Shown piece by piece: positions 32,548-43,677 of a stretch of 64,000 nt of DNA. The stretch is from Evernia prunastri (lineage: Eukaryota; Ascomycota; Lecanoromycetes; Lecanorales; Parmeliaceae), in assembly GCA_003184365.1 (NCBI GenBank), contig NKYR01000163.1:1-64000 (forward strand), in the 5' to 3' direction. Every line of letters begins with the position of its first letter. The stretch's first letter is position 1. The notes beneath the pieces were generated by a model that searched no databases, was not told where the DNA came from, and saw only the letters and a list, made by a program, of their open reading frames with translations. A program made the translations under genes and the position numbers.

Positions 32548-34651
32548 TCACTCATCGCCTTCGACACCAGCAACCCTGCTTGCTGCTTTTATATCCCTCT
32601 CCGTTAGACCAAGCTCGGAGGCATACTTCCCAAAGGCGTTCACCATATCCTTTAGCCCTGCCTTCATGGTTCCAACTACCAAGTCCACTTCCTCCACTTC
32701 TCTGTCCGAGTCGGAAAACTCTACATCGGTCCAATGGACTGGTAGATCCCTCACAAACCCTTCCACAGACTGTATGACGCTAACAAAGGCTTGGATCAGC
32801 AGTGGGACATCCTTGGCTACTCTGCCATAATTGTCCTCTGTCAGGCTTGCAAGAGCCAGAGCACTCAGCGCATTGACCGAATCAACGATGGAGTTGAGCT
32901 CGCCAATTGGCGATCCCAGAACCACGGTGGAAACACGGCGCTTAAATGTTCGCCGAAAGGGACGCCCAAACGGAGAGCGCAAGAAGCGAATGAGATAAGC
33001 GTCGTACTGAGCAAGCAGACCCTTGCTGCTCAAGCTCTCCTGTTGGCCTTGGGTAAGGAGCTTCTGACGTGCAACATCTAAATACTTCCCTCCTTCTGCG
33101 CGTTGGTCTCCTAAAAATTTCAGAGGCTTTGCAGGTTGTGGTGATTGCCCGTAGGACTTAGCGATGGTACCGAGATTTGACTCGATCTTTTCGCGTCTGG
33201 TCACTGGAGGTTGTGCGTTGCTGAAGATGTTGTCTTGTCTGAGAGGCGCCGATGAAATTGAAGGCAGGGTTTCGATGGTAACTCGTTGAGGAGGTGCTAC
33301 TGATTTGTTTGTTGGATTTTGGAATTCAACAATGCGATTGCTGATGGCGAGAATATTGCCCAAGCAGAGGGTCTTGATCTGATTCCACGCTGACTCTGGT
33401 TTGCGGTCTATGTCTGCGAAAATAGCTTTGCGCCGTGCTTCGAAGCGCTGGCTGATGAGAGCAAGCTCGCAAAATGCAAAGGTCTAAGCAGTTTAGCATT
33501 CGACGATTGCAAAAAAGGCTATGCTGCTCACCTTGTTGACCTCTCGTTTTGCATTGAGCCCGTTCAGCAAGCTTGCGTTGGGATCTTTGGATTCGCTTGT
33601 CAGGGGCTGCTCCCGCTTTATCGGCTCTTGTGTCAGATAGGCACTGAAGATTGCATTTGAGAACTCCCATAATGTGGTCAAGAGGACACTGGACGTCAAG
33701 GAGCGGAGGATGAGGGAGTAGTGGTACGGTGGTATGTATGACAGCTGTGAGGCAGGTACATCCCATAGCAACGCAGCCACGTATAGAGAGCTGCTCCACG
33801 CTGCCCGTCGAATGAAAAGAGTGTAGACTATGGGTCCCAAAATCGCCATGCCTAATGAGCGTATGCCGATCTCTCTTGATAGACTGGGCAGCAAAGTCTT
33901 CATCCGGAATAATGGATACTCCTGCTTCGGACTTTGTTCAGGACTGACATCAGTCTTTGCCTGCGTGACTGGCAAGTTGACGCTGTCGTAATTGTAGTAG
34001 AGGTGTAAGCCAGACTGAAGGATTGCAAGCATACAAAAGACGCTGCGGAGGTATATTGGTCGCTCATTAAGTCGTTTACGTTCCCATGCCCTGCTTATCC
34101 ATCAGCCACGGCCTTGAGCAGCACCGGGGTAGTTTCTTGCTTACTTTCCTGCAGCTACCCAGCCTAGATTCGCTGACTCTGGCATCGACCACATATAAAC
34201 CTCAGTGAACCACCATGCTGAGAAAAGGTACCATCCCAATGTCTGGAGAGTGTTCAAGCGGAACAGATATTTTATGAAAGTCTCAAAGGGTGATGCTGTT
34301 GTCCGTGTCCCTGTGGAGTTTTTCAGTAGTCGAGTCTCGCTTGGACATTCTCTGGGCCATACCCAAGTGCATTTGACCCGCCCGTAGCACGAAGATCGGA
34401 AGTGATGATATGAAGAGGAGGAGTGTTCGTATGCCTGCGGGGCCGATTGGGAACCAAAACCAGAATACTGTCACTATATCAGTTTTTGAATTCTTTTGTA
34501 CTTGTGGCTCTGACTTACTTGAAGACTTGTCTGCAATCAGGACGGCCTCGGCATAGCAGACCACCAGGGTGATGAAAGCAGCGCTTGTAAACCTTCTGTG
34601 CAAGGCCGGTGTCAAGAACTGTCTGTAGGGAGGCGTGCGGAGAGACGCCAT
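32548..34651 (-). CDS. NDC1: Nuclear pore transmembrane nucleoporin Ndc1
   Basis: Five exons (34519-34651, 34363-34467, 34145-34310, 33532-34090, 32548-33483) across introns of 51, 52, 54 and 48 bp give 632 residues with phase kept at each junction. The N-terminus MASLRTPPYRQFLTPALHRR and the spliced segments FPIGPAGIRTLLLF and LFRLNTLQTLGWYLF are typical of the fungal Ndc1/Nup family. The first half holds several hydrophobic helices that would anchor the pore complex and spindle pole body in the nuclear envelope. The second half is soluble and includes FGRPFRRTFKRRVSTVVLGSP. The third junction (TRTTASPFETF) is visible only after removing a 52-bp intron. Confidence 0.88.
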
Positions 34652-35096
34652 ATCTCACAAGAAGCAACTTGTCTATGACTTCATTGTCAATACATTAGCG
34701 CTTGCATATCAGATCGCGTTGACTCGGTTGGCCCGAATTAATTGAGGTGTTTACAAGTTGTGGTTGCTGCGGGTGTGTATTGTATGAAATATATTTTTGG
34801 CGTTTGGGCGCTGGAGATTGGGGGCCGCTACACGTAGCGCTCAATATTACAACGGAAACCACGAAACATAACTGTGTTGTCGAACACCTCATGTATACAA
34901 AGAGCCCGCGTCTTTAGTATCCGGCTAAAGCTCATACCATTGGCAACAGAATTCCGAAATTCCTATTATTTTCCTGAATAGTATCTCATGGACGAATCTT
35001 TTTGATCCTCAACTGTTCCATTCTGAAGCACGTTTACACTCTAGCAGCTGCACGTCAATGACAACTTCACGAACAACGCCCATCAAGAGACATTTT
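34652..35096. other. Intergenic, 445 bp
   Basis: Contains the NDC1 promoter on its left side and the 3' end of the hydrolase gene on its right. A+T-rich around 34770-34800. No frame or repeat of note. Confidence 0.5.
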
Positions 35097-36311
35097 CTAC
35101 CTCGACTCCAACCCTTGCGATCTCATGAAGTTGTAGAAATCTTCCTCCCTTGCCATACAGAACCCCTGGTACATGAGTGACCTCGATCTCGAACCATCAT
35201 ACTTGCGAACATCAACACATGCGTCGGCAAAAGCATGAAGCTCCTCAACCAGCTTCTTCGGTTTCTCCAGCGGCAGCAGATGCCCAGCGTCTTCAACTTC
35301 TACCATGATACTCCCGTAGACTTTGCGATATACCTCGTCTGTGACTGTCTGTACGCCTATCAGTCTGTCAGACTTTCCGGCAATCACTACCGCTGGCACG
35401 TCAATCTTGTCGAGTACTCCCGACCAGTCGCCATCTTTTCCCTCAGAACCTTCACTTAGCCAGGCTATCGTAAATTCTGCATCTTGTTTTGTTGCATGGG
35501 CGCTAATTGCATCCAAGTCGGATACTGTGAGTGAACCTGGATGTGCACTGAGGACACCATTCGCAACGTCAAGGGCTTCTGTCTTTGTTACACAGGATGC
35601 ATATAGTCTTTCCATCTTCGATCTGGGCAGGATCCAAGGTGATGCTGGGACAGGGTTGATAAGAGCCAGGCCTATGAGACCCTCAGGCTCATCGCTGGCA
35701 ATAATTTGGGCAATTTTCGCTCCCATACCATGCCCGGCAAGTATGAAGTTTGTGACATTTACTAGACCTGGAAGGATCTTTTTAATATCTTCGACCTTTT
35801 GTTCCACAGAATACGACCTGCCCATATGATGAGCATGGGAAGATTTGCCACAGCCTCGAAAATCCACAGTGATGCAGTGACATCGACAACCTTCAATAAC
35901 ACGCTTGAATGTGTACGAGGAACCCCCAAAGTCGTGGAGGAATACAATCGCCGGCTGACGAGGACGAAGTTGAGGGTTGAGCGGGACTTGGTAACTGGGA
36001 GTGTAATCGCAGGGCAGGTAAGACTCCACCCAGAGATCTATGTCGGGGGCGACTCTGAAAGTATACGACTCATTGACATGTCGGACTCTGTCGTAAGGCA
36101 TCTCTTGAGGTTGGTATGACAAGAGAAATTCTGCTCTTTTCCCCGAATACATGGTGGGGGTGCAAGGTATCTGAGATGACATTGCTATGCCTGAGCACAA
36201 GGAATGATTGCTATTGTTATTCTCTAAAGTACCAGCGACCGGAGGCCAAGGGATTCCCTGATTAGTTTTCGACCTCGAAAATAACCTGCGGTGTCTCCTA
36301 TGTTGGTGCAA
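35097..36311 (-). CDS. Alpha/beta-hydrolase-fold protein lacking the catalytic serine
   Basis: One exon of 404 residues from the first ATG at 36311. Internal ATGs at 36182 and 36152 are equally plausible starts and would remove a basic N-terminus. The fold is well marked: oxyanion loop HDFGGSS (about 125-131), strand VDFRGCGKS, elbow LAGHGMGAK, acid DRL in VVIAGKSDRL, and histidine in VEDAGHLLPLEKP. The elbow reads G-H-G-M-G where the family has G-H-S-M-G, so the nucleophile at residue 195 is Gly (codon GGT, at 35727-35729 on the plus strand). Acid and His remain. The protein may be non-catalytic, or may be a base-catalysed type, or the base may be an error. No signal peptide. Confidence 0.8.
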   Translation of the reverse strand: MHQHRRHRRLFSRSKTNQGIPWPPVAGTLENNNSNHSLCSGIAMSSQIPCTPTMYSGKRAEFLLSYQPQEMPYDRVRHVNESYTFRVAPDIDLWVESYLPCDYTPSYQVPLNPQLRPRQPAIVFLHDFGGSSYTFKRVIEGCRCHCITVDFRGCGKSSHAHHMGRSYSVEQKVEDIKKILPGLVNVTNFILAGHGMGAKIAQIIASDEPEGLIGLALINPVPASPWILPRSKMERLYASCVTKTEALDVANGVLSAHPGSLTVSDLDAISAHATKQDAEFTIAWLSEGSEGKDGDWSGVLDKIDVPAVVIAGKSDRLIGVQTVTDEVYRKVYGSIMVEVEDAGHLLPLEKPKKLVEELHAFADACVDVRKYDGSRSRSLMYQGFCMAREEDFYNFMRSQGLESR

Positions 36312-39221
36312 AGAAAATTGCCCGTCAAGAGAATGAACGACTGAAAACCCAGATCAGGCGCACAACACGTACTAAAGGCCAAAGATGTTTAGGAAGATAA
36401 TATTCGCGATTGATCAGTGACCGTCATACATTAACAACTTGTCCGTTATGAGCTGCAACCTCCAACCTGTATCGAAGCCATTGTTCGTTGTTTCCTGGGC
36501 TTGACCGAGTAAATGCAACCTATACCTGTAGGCCTCGACCGCTCTTTCGCGACGCCAACAAGCAGGCGACAGCGAGGTTACACGAAAGAGAGGCAAATTG
36601 CCCCTCGGCCGAGCAAACTTCTTTACCTCTAGATGGACAGTCCTTCAACATTATGTCTTTCAGGTGCATCAAGTCACATGGAGGTAGTCAAACTATGAAC
36701 TTCGCGTACTCTTAAGGACTTCCTTTAATCGCGGTCCACAAATCAACCAAAGCGTTGGAAACCCATCATTGTTCCCGTATCCCACTCCGTAAGCGTGAAG
36801 AGAAATCGAGAAAAGGGACGATGAAGACAATATTAGACAGGAAGGCAGCAAAAGCGGGTGAAAAAAATTTAACAATCTGACAGTCGGCGCTCATCAAAGC
36901 CAGGTCCGAAAACAAGGCAGGTAGTAAGGCACAACCAATCACCACAAGAACAGCCGTTGCTCCGCGTTAAGGGGGGGACAGCGAAGCAACGAACTTTTAA
37001 CACGGCGTTGAGAGCTTGTAGGGAAAGGGGTTCCAGAAAAGTAAAGTCCGCGTTTCGCAAGTCTCTCACAGCTCTAAGTCATGTATTGGTTCTCGAGGCT
37101 GAATTAGGTAGACCTCTTTGGTAATCACCTCTCACCGCATATCCAAGCACAACATAACCCGGTAATAACCAAGACGAGGTTGCATTTGGGGCAATTAGCA
37201 CCACCTTCACAATTTCGCGCTAGTAACTCGGCGGCAATGTCCTCCGACGCGACGTGTTTACGCGCCAGACAGCTGATAGCCTTTCTCAACCACAAATTCG
37301 ATTGCCTCGAGCCATGGCTACTCGCAGATTCCAGGTCCGGGAATTAGCCAGAAGCTGAGAGGGCTCACCGCAAAGGAGAGCGGCCGCGGCCAAATCTACG
37401 TCAAAGACATTAAAGAGTCCGAAGGAAACGTCTATCTGTTTTTATTATTTTGATCTCGCAGATTTTTACAAACTACAATTTCCCGGCGGGTCTGTGACAG
37501 TTTGTAAGCGATTCTGGGGTCTCGCATTCTACATAGTCCGCGAAAGGAGACTCTCGGAAGGATTCAGATTGTCCTTACCGAGACCGTTAAAGGCTTCTCT
37601 TGACTTGACAACCCGGTCACGAATAACAGCCAAAAATTCTCCGATACTAGGGTGCAACAATGCCCGTCCTAACCTTTTTCGTTTCTTTTCATTTTCTTCT
37701 TCCCGTTCAGCCATGGCTATCATACAATCTGTTGGAGTCTTCGTCCATATAAAAGGACAAAATTATCCCCGTACTTCAGTCCGAGAATAACGATTACAAG
37801 TCGAAAGAGACAACAAGGAGTGTGGAATCCACCGCGGGTGCTGATCTTGTTGCTGCAATGAGAATCCTACAGTCGTGAGAATAAGCCGAATTTGACATGT
37901 TTCTTTTTCGCGTGCAACTCAGGACTGCCCTATGTTCCAAGAAAACGATGGCCTTTCTAACAGCGTTTAAGACACGATAGGAAGCGTAAGGCTCGGTAGG
38001 GAGAGATATGATTCCTTTTGGCTGATATCGAGACCGGCGTTGTCTTCTTTGGGTAGTCTAGCACTTCGCTTATCTGACAACAAGGCGAGAAGGAGAGCGA
38101 CCCAGCGGACACGAAAGTGGAAGCGGCTCGAGAGGGGAAGATCTATTGTAGTGGGTGTACGCCTTCCAAGACCACAGATATCATCTTCCCTCAAAGGGAG
38201 GCGAAATTGGTTTCTGCCTCATTTGGAATTAAGAAGGCTGCGCTTAATCCCCTCCTGTCTCGTTCGACTTTTGGAGCAGACAGTGACGACCCATATATCA
38301 TTAAGAAAGGACCTGTACACCAGTATTTATGTCGCCGATCTGAGAGGCCCCCCGTCCGCATTTACGGACTTAGGGCTAGAGTACACTTTACCGGAAATGG
38401 ATTAGGCTAAGGTCTGTCTCAAGTCTCAAATCTCAAATCTCAACCTCCGACGGCCTCTTCTTGTAAGTTGTAACCGTAAAGAAATCGCTGTCCCATATCA
38501 AGGCCATTCAGTGATGGGCATGCACTTTCAGACTTGACGCATCCCTGTCGCCCAAACAGAATCTTTCATTATGACTCGAACAGCACGCTCTGATGCAAAT
38601 GCAACGCGTAGCCGCCTAGCACAAAGACATGAAACGCTTTGATCTCCCAAAGTCGGACAACGACAGCCACTGAATTTCTTCGAGACATGCATCTCCCAAA
38701 TGCCGCAGGTACAGATCATGGTCGCAGAATGGCTTCAGTCCAGCGCTTCCATGCAAAATGGCGTGGGTTGGGACAGGTTTCCTCCATGGTTTGGGTCTTC
38801 CAATTCACCATACTCCGTATTGTGGGGTTTTTCCTTTGATCGCTGTGAATAGAAAAGGCAGTGAATCAATCGCGTTGTTCAGGCGTATACCTTTTGAGGG
38901 CCATCTTGTTCACCTTCACCTTCTCTTTCATCGTTCAACTCTCCCTTCTTCTCATTCATACATCTCTCATTTTTCTATTGTCCTTCGACCGCCAGCGCCC
39001 TTGTCTGCGGACTTGTCATTGTTCTCTTCCTGTCACCCTTCTTTAATAACAACACTTTCTCCTCCAGGAAAGAGTCGGCTGCATATTCCTTCAAAGATCT
39101 TTCCCCGATACATCGTCTTAATCTACTGCTGTGCAGTTCAATAGAAGCTACAACCAGACCCATTTCCAGAACCGCCACACTGCTCACACAGAAGAAAAAA
39201 TAAAGAAACCCGCACATAGAC
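36312..39221. other. Long intergenic stretch (2.9 kb); no supported gene
   Basis: Lies between the divergent starts of the hydrolase and the four-helix membrane protein. Short frames (best 38040-38410, plus) have no known motif and no splice partner. Composition is ordinary. A CAAATCTCAAATCTC repeat occurs near 38424-38444. Pyrimidine-rich DNA at 38890-39060 probably belongs to the promoter and leader of the gene at 39222. Confidence 0.45.
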
Positions 39222-39788
39222 ATGCCTTTCTTCAAGAAATCCCTGGCTGGTCCAGGTTACGTCGTACTCAACGTCATCCGCGTGATGAACGTAATCGCTC
39301 TTCTAGCCGTCGTCGCAGCTAGCTTCGTCATGCTAGTCAAGACCTTTGTCGTCTCGAAGTTCTTCTTCTTCGACGGCGTCAGCCATCTAATCACGGGTTG
39401 CGTGAGCAGTGAGTTCCCCCTCTTAATCCTGACCATTCCGTCCCTTGAGAGAAGACCCACAAAGCTGACGATTTTGATTCTTTTCTTTCCGAACGAGCAG
39501 TCCTCCTCATACTCACCGAGATCTCGCTCTTCAAGCGCTACACCGCCAACAACTGGCCGCTCCTCTCCCCGGCCCACGGATTCGTCACCCTCGGCATCAT
39601 CATGATCATCATCGGGGTCTCCATCCTCGGCAACCTGAACAAACAAGCCACCTCCGAGGGCTCCCTCGGCACGACCTTCTGGCGCCTCGTCATCGCCTCC
39701 GGCATCGTCGTCAGCATCCTCGGCGTGGCCAACATCTTCGCTGTAAGTTACTCCCCCCCTCCCCAGCCTCTCTAAACCAAAAAGATTC

Positions 39789-39820
<32 letters not shown>

Positions 39821-40263
39821 AAAAAAAGAAACCCAATCAGCTAACCTCAAACCCCCAAAACAAACAGAGCTACATGTTCCGCCAAAAATCCCTCGGCATC
39901 ACCGCCCGCCAGGTCCGCGACCACGGCGCCGTCGCCCCGCAGAAAGTCTACCTCGGCCCCACTTCGCCCTCGCGCTCCGCCCGGCGCTCCTTCCACCTCG
40001 CCCGCTCCGACACCCTGCCGTCGTACTACACTAAAAGCCGCCAGAGCCACTCGGCCGCGGGAACGCAACAGCAGGAGGAGCAGGAGCAGCAGCGGTCGCC
40101 CGTCCGGAACATCTCGGCGCCCGTCCCGGGGGCGCGGTTCGAAGATAGGAAGGGCAACGGCGGCGGCAACAAGCGGAATTCGAGCGCGCCGCCGGTGGTG
40201 GTGAACGGGGTGCAGAGGCCCGATCTGGCGTTCCATCCGGCGCTGCAGGGTCAGGCTTTCTGA
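39222..40263 (+). CDS. Fungal four-helix membrane protein of unknown function
   Basis: Three exons (39222-39408, 39501-39742, 39868-40263) across introns of 92 and 125 bp give 274 residues. Exons 1-2 encode about four hydrophobic helices: VLNVIRVMNVIALLAVVAA, the segment around VSHLITGCVSILLILTEI, LGIIMIIIGVSIL, and VIASGIVVSILGV. Exon 3 encodes a basic, Gln/Ser-rich cytosolic tail (RSARRSFHLARSDTLPSYY). The layout resembles MARVEL-type or other small tetraspan fungal proteins, but I cannot name the family. The second intron holds an AAAG microsatellite. The first donor and the start MPFFKKS are well supported by phase. Confidence 0.75.
39790..39832. repeat. (AAAG)n microsatellite in an intron
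   Basis: About eight GAAA units followed by an A run, inside the second intron of the four-helix membrane protein gene. Confidence 0.85.
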
Positions 40264-40647
40264 GGACGGGAAACGTTCTCGGGAAGGTTTGGTGTGGCCA
40301 GGGTTTTTTTCACGAAGTTTTCATGATCAGATGAATCTTGTTTTTATGGTCGTCTTAGCGCAGCATATTTCAGTGGGGTGGAGAAAAAGGGGAGGATGCG
40401 AGTGTTGCGAGCTGGTTGGTTAGGTTTTTTTTCCCTTCTTTTGTATAGCACGGGGGACAGGAGTGGGGGGGGGGATGGGAGGGCTCATCCTCTATTATCA
40501 TGCAGTCTTCAAACAAGCCGAGTGCAATCATCATCTTCTCATATGCTCCCCTTGCAAACCACTACACATTTCATGGTACAAGTCTAGACGTCTAGATCTC
40601 GCCCCATTGTACGTCTATATGTCCCCGAGCGGGGACCGTCCCATTGT
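40264..40647. other. Intergenic between convergent 3' ends
   Basis: 384 bp with short G and T runs (for example GGGGGGGG near 40465). No coding support. It should contain both polyadenylation regions. Confidence 0.5.
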
Positions 40648-41778
40648 CTATCCAACCTGCTGCTGCAGCTGCAGCTCCGGGACACCCGTGATGCCCTCGG
40701 CGTACTTCCTCGCTTCCTCTTCCACCTTGGCGACCTGGATCCTGCCGCTCAGCGCATTCCTCACCCCCTCCACCACTTCCCGCTCCTCCATCACCTCCCC
40801 CATCATCTGCCCTTCCTTCCGCCAATACGCCTCCGCCTTCCTCCTCAGCCCCTCGGCCCTCACGACGGCGTTCCGGATGATGCCCACGGCGCTCAGCTTC
40901 CCCCGGGCGTTCTCCAGCACCCGCATCGCCGTCTCCATCCTCTCCGCGGGGCTCGGCGGCACGACGAACATGCGGTTCGTGGCGGACAGCCAGAGCAGCC
41001 CCGCGGCGAGGACGTCGGCGAGCGCCACGGCGGTCCCGCGGAAGACGCGCATCCGCCAGAAGAAGTGGACGTACTGCTCCTGCCGGACGGCGCGCGCGTT
41101 GGCTTTCCAGTCGTAGCTGCCGAAGAGGTAGCACTCCACCACCGCCAGCCCGACCCCGACGATCGTGATGAAGCTCCGCCACCGCTTCCCGTAGGCGCCG
41201 CAGACGGCCGAGGAGGTCGCGAGCCCGAGGGCGACGGTGTGGAGGAGGTGGGGGAGGGCGACGGAGGGGAGGGCGTAGAAGAAGTAGGTGAGGGGCTCGT
41301 CGGAGATGCAAAAGGGGCAATGCGTCACGACGTCGGGACCGTAGGTGAAGTAGAGGAGCCGTGCGTCCAAGGACGCGATCTTGGGCCGGAGGATGCTGTC
41401 GGCCTCGGTGAGCCCCGAGGCTCCGCGGGCGAGATTGAGGCGCGTGAAGAGGACATCGTTGGAGGTTTGCAGGCGCGACGACGTCAAGGTGAAGATGTTT
41501 TCCGGGGCGAAGTAGGGAAGCGTGGAGACGAGGGCGATGACGGCGGAGAGGAAGAGGATGGTGAGGGACTTGGAGACGGGCCCGGGGAGTGGCTGCACAG
41601 GGGCGGGGGCGGTGACCGCCTTGACCTTTTGGGTGCGATACCAGGTTATGAGCTTCGGGACGAGGAGGGGGCCCAGAGTGAAGAGGAGGGTTTTGAGGCT
41701 GTTGGAATGTTAGTGTTAACCTGGCTGGTAGGTGCAAATTTCGAGGCAAGAAGATACGAACGTGTAGAGGGAGACCAT
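40648..41778 (-). CDS. Multi-pass membrane protein of unknown function
   Basis: A 17-nt first exon (41762-41778, MVSLY plus two bases) and one long exon (40648-41698) across a 63-bp intron give 355 residues. The donor GTTCGT is unusual, but the junction gives LYTLKTLLFTLGPLLVPKLI, a good first membrane helix, and phase fits. Further hydrophobic segments are SLTILFLSAVIALVSTLPYF, the stretch around LPHLLHTVALGLATSS, ITIVGVGLAVVECYLF and TAVALADVLAAGLLWLS. A Cys pair (THCPFCISDEP) lies in a loop before the segment YFFYALP. The C-terminal 100 residues are charged and helical. I recall no named family; probably a conserved fungal membrane protein. Confidence 0.72.
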
Positions 41779-42740
41779 GATACCGGCGAGTACCTATGTC
41801 AAGGCTGGTGTTATTGAGTGAGCATGGTGCGATGTTGTGGGGGTTCCGTCGAAAGAGAGTTGGAAGTTGGATTGGAGAAAAGACACGTTCCTGTCGGCTT
41901 TGAAAGTTGAAACTCCTGCAGCCTGCAGGACATAAATCCACCACGTCGATCTCCCGTGGTGCGGCAGCAAAAAAAATTGGAAATTGTGCCAACCGCTTCT
42001 GCCACCTGAAACAACAATATTTTCCTCCCACCCTCGCTCACACTTACTACTTTTTTACAGTACGCTTTGATACTGCACTGACCCAAGGGAGAGGTGGGTG
42101 TATTCTATGCTATTATCTCCAACATGATCAGGAATTTCCCATCTTCATACGCGTGGCATGACTTTGTACTCTAAGCATGAGGTTCGAAAAAGTGAAAAGA
42201 TTTTCGATCGTCAAAACATGCGTGCTCGACTGGTTGCTTTCCCACCCACTGCTCTCTGACAAAGGGTCATGATGGCATGCGTGGTACCTTCAAAACTCCA
42301 CGCATTTCTCAGAGAAGACTGAAGGACTGCTCTGTGGATTTTTCTCTAAGAAAAAAAAGAGAAAAAAGAAAAAAGGGAATGCGCCTTGAAGCACACAGCA
42401 TGCCAGCAAGTGTGCCTGTCCTCGTTCCAAAACCCTCTAGGTTTACGAGTAAATCATCGATGACGGGCACTTTCGAAGCTTTAGCGATCCTACTCTACCA
42501 TGATCACTCAGAGTCAAAAAGAATGCCTAGACCGAACACCACAGCCTCTGCCAAGGGGTCATCTCACTTCGTGTTGCAGGATCGAGCGAAAGCCATGAAA
42601 GATTCACTGCGTCAAAATTCGTGAGAAACATTCACGATTCGTCGGGTCTCTCCCACTCGAGGATTGGTATATATTTTCAAACTGCCAATCAAGATCGTAG
42701 GTAGCCATAGACAAAATGCAAAATACATGTTTTCCAACGC
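41779..42740. other. Intergenic, 962 bp; no gene seen
   Basis: Holds the promoter of the multi-pass membrane protein gene and the 3' end of GET1. An A-rich run occurs at 42348-42374. A short plus-strand frame (42277-42624) lacks a recognisable domain. Confidence 0.5.
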
Positions 42741-43497
42741 CTAGAGCTCTTTCTTCCCTTCCCCCTTCCCATCCGCACCCACCTTCATCTTCAACTTCTG
42801 GCTTCCCTGCTGTTGCTCCCTGATCAAGACCAGCCCTGCCACCACTGCGGCCCCAACAAGTTGCACTATAGTCGCGCACGCGATCCCCCACATCTGTATA
42901 CTCACGCTCCCAGTCGGTGCCCTAGGGAATGCGAGCAACCACTCCACATACCCCGGCACCCAACCCCTCGGTATCCAGAAGAGCGGCCGTTTCGCGAACC
43001 AAAACTGCAGGAAGAAGCGAAGGCCATTGGTGCCGATCCAGCGGAGAGCAGTGACGGTGCGGTCAAAGGTCGATTTGAAGGACTTGAGATTGTTGGCTGT
43101 GGGAAGCGTTTCCGATCAGCCCCCCTTTTTTTCGTTCAAACTTCACACGGGCAGTGAAAATCCTTACTCTTCTCATCGTACCGCGCTAGGGCTTTGTCAT
43201 GGTTCCTCCGTATCTTTGCCCACTTGGCGAACTCGTCTTGCGAACTGGTAGCGTTCATCTCCCGCTTCAGGCGAATCACCTCCCTCCGGAGCTCGACTTG
43301 GGACCGGGCATCGGCAGACGTAGACGTCGGGAGTCGGTTGTAGAGGTTCCATAGCTGCAAAAAGAAGTCAGCGAAGGGATAAGCCATGACGGAGGATGGT
43401 GGACATGTACGAATTCATTGATGACGGGCGCGCCGACGGTGTTGACGAGGTGGATGGAGAGCTGCAAGAAGAAGACGATGAGGAGAAGAGAAGGCAT
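42741..43497 (-). CDS. GET1: Get1, receptor subunit for tail-anchored protein insertion
   Basis: Three exons (43411-43497, 43168-43354, 42741-43096) across introns of 56 and 71 bp give 209 residues. A first membrane helix opens the protein (MPSLLLIVFFLQLSIHLVNT). A cytosolic coiled coil follows, with the family signature MNATSSQDEFAKWAKIRR that docks the Get3 ATPase. The remainder has LRWIGTNGLRFFLQFW, then FPRAPTGSVSIQMW, and a last helix IVQLVGAAVVAGLVLI. Get1 with Get2 forms the ER membrane receptor that takes tail-anchored proteins from Get3. Length and the conserved motifs agree with other Pezizomycotina Get1 proteins. Confidence 0.92.
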
Positions 43498-43677
43498 GGC
43501 TCTCTCTGTATGGCTTTGCAAGAGCAGACGATGTGGTTACAGGCACGGTCCTGAGATTGGATATCTGGGCAAGGTGGACACCAATATTTAATACAGATTA
43601 AACCCTAACCTCCAGCCCTATCGAAACCCGCTAGCTTCACCACCTATCCGTCTCCTCCCCTCCCTCTTCTCCCCGCC
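43498..43677. promoter_or_regulatory. Compact divergent promoter, GET1 / prenyltransferase-like gene
   Basis: Only 180 bp separate the two start codons. The sequence is C-rich toward the right-hand gene (CTCCTCCCCTCCC near 43650). No TATA box is evident. It must drive both genes. Confidence 0.55.

Noticed and set aside
41065..41817. Plus-strand frame of 250 codons
   Set aside because: It is antisense to the same gene and Gly/Glu-rich, as expected from opposite-strand reading of G+C-rich codons.
40592..42031. Long minus-strand frame of 479 codons overlapping the multi-pass membrane protein gene
   Set aside because: It is Arg/Pro-rich shadow translation of a G+C-rich coding exon; the other frame has membrane helices and a consistent intron.
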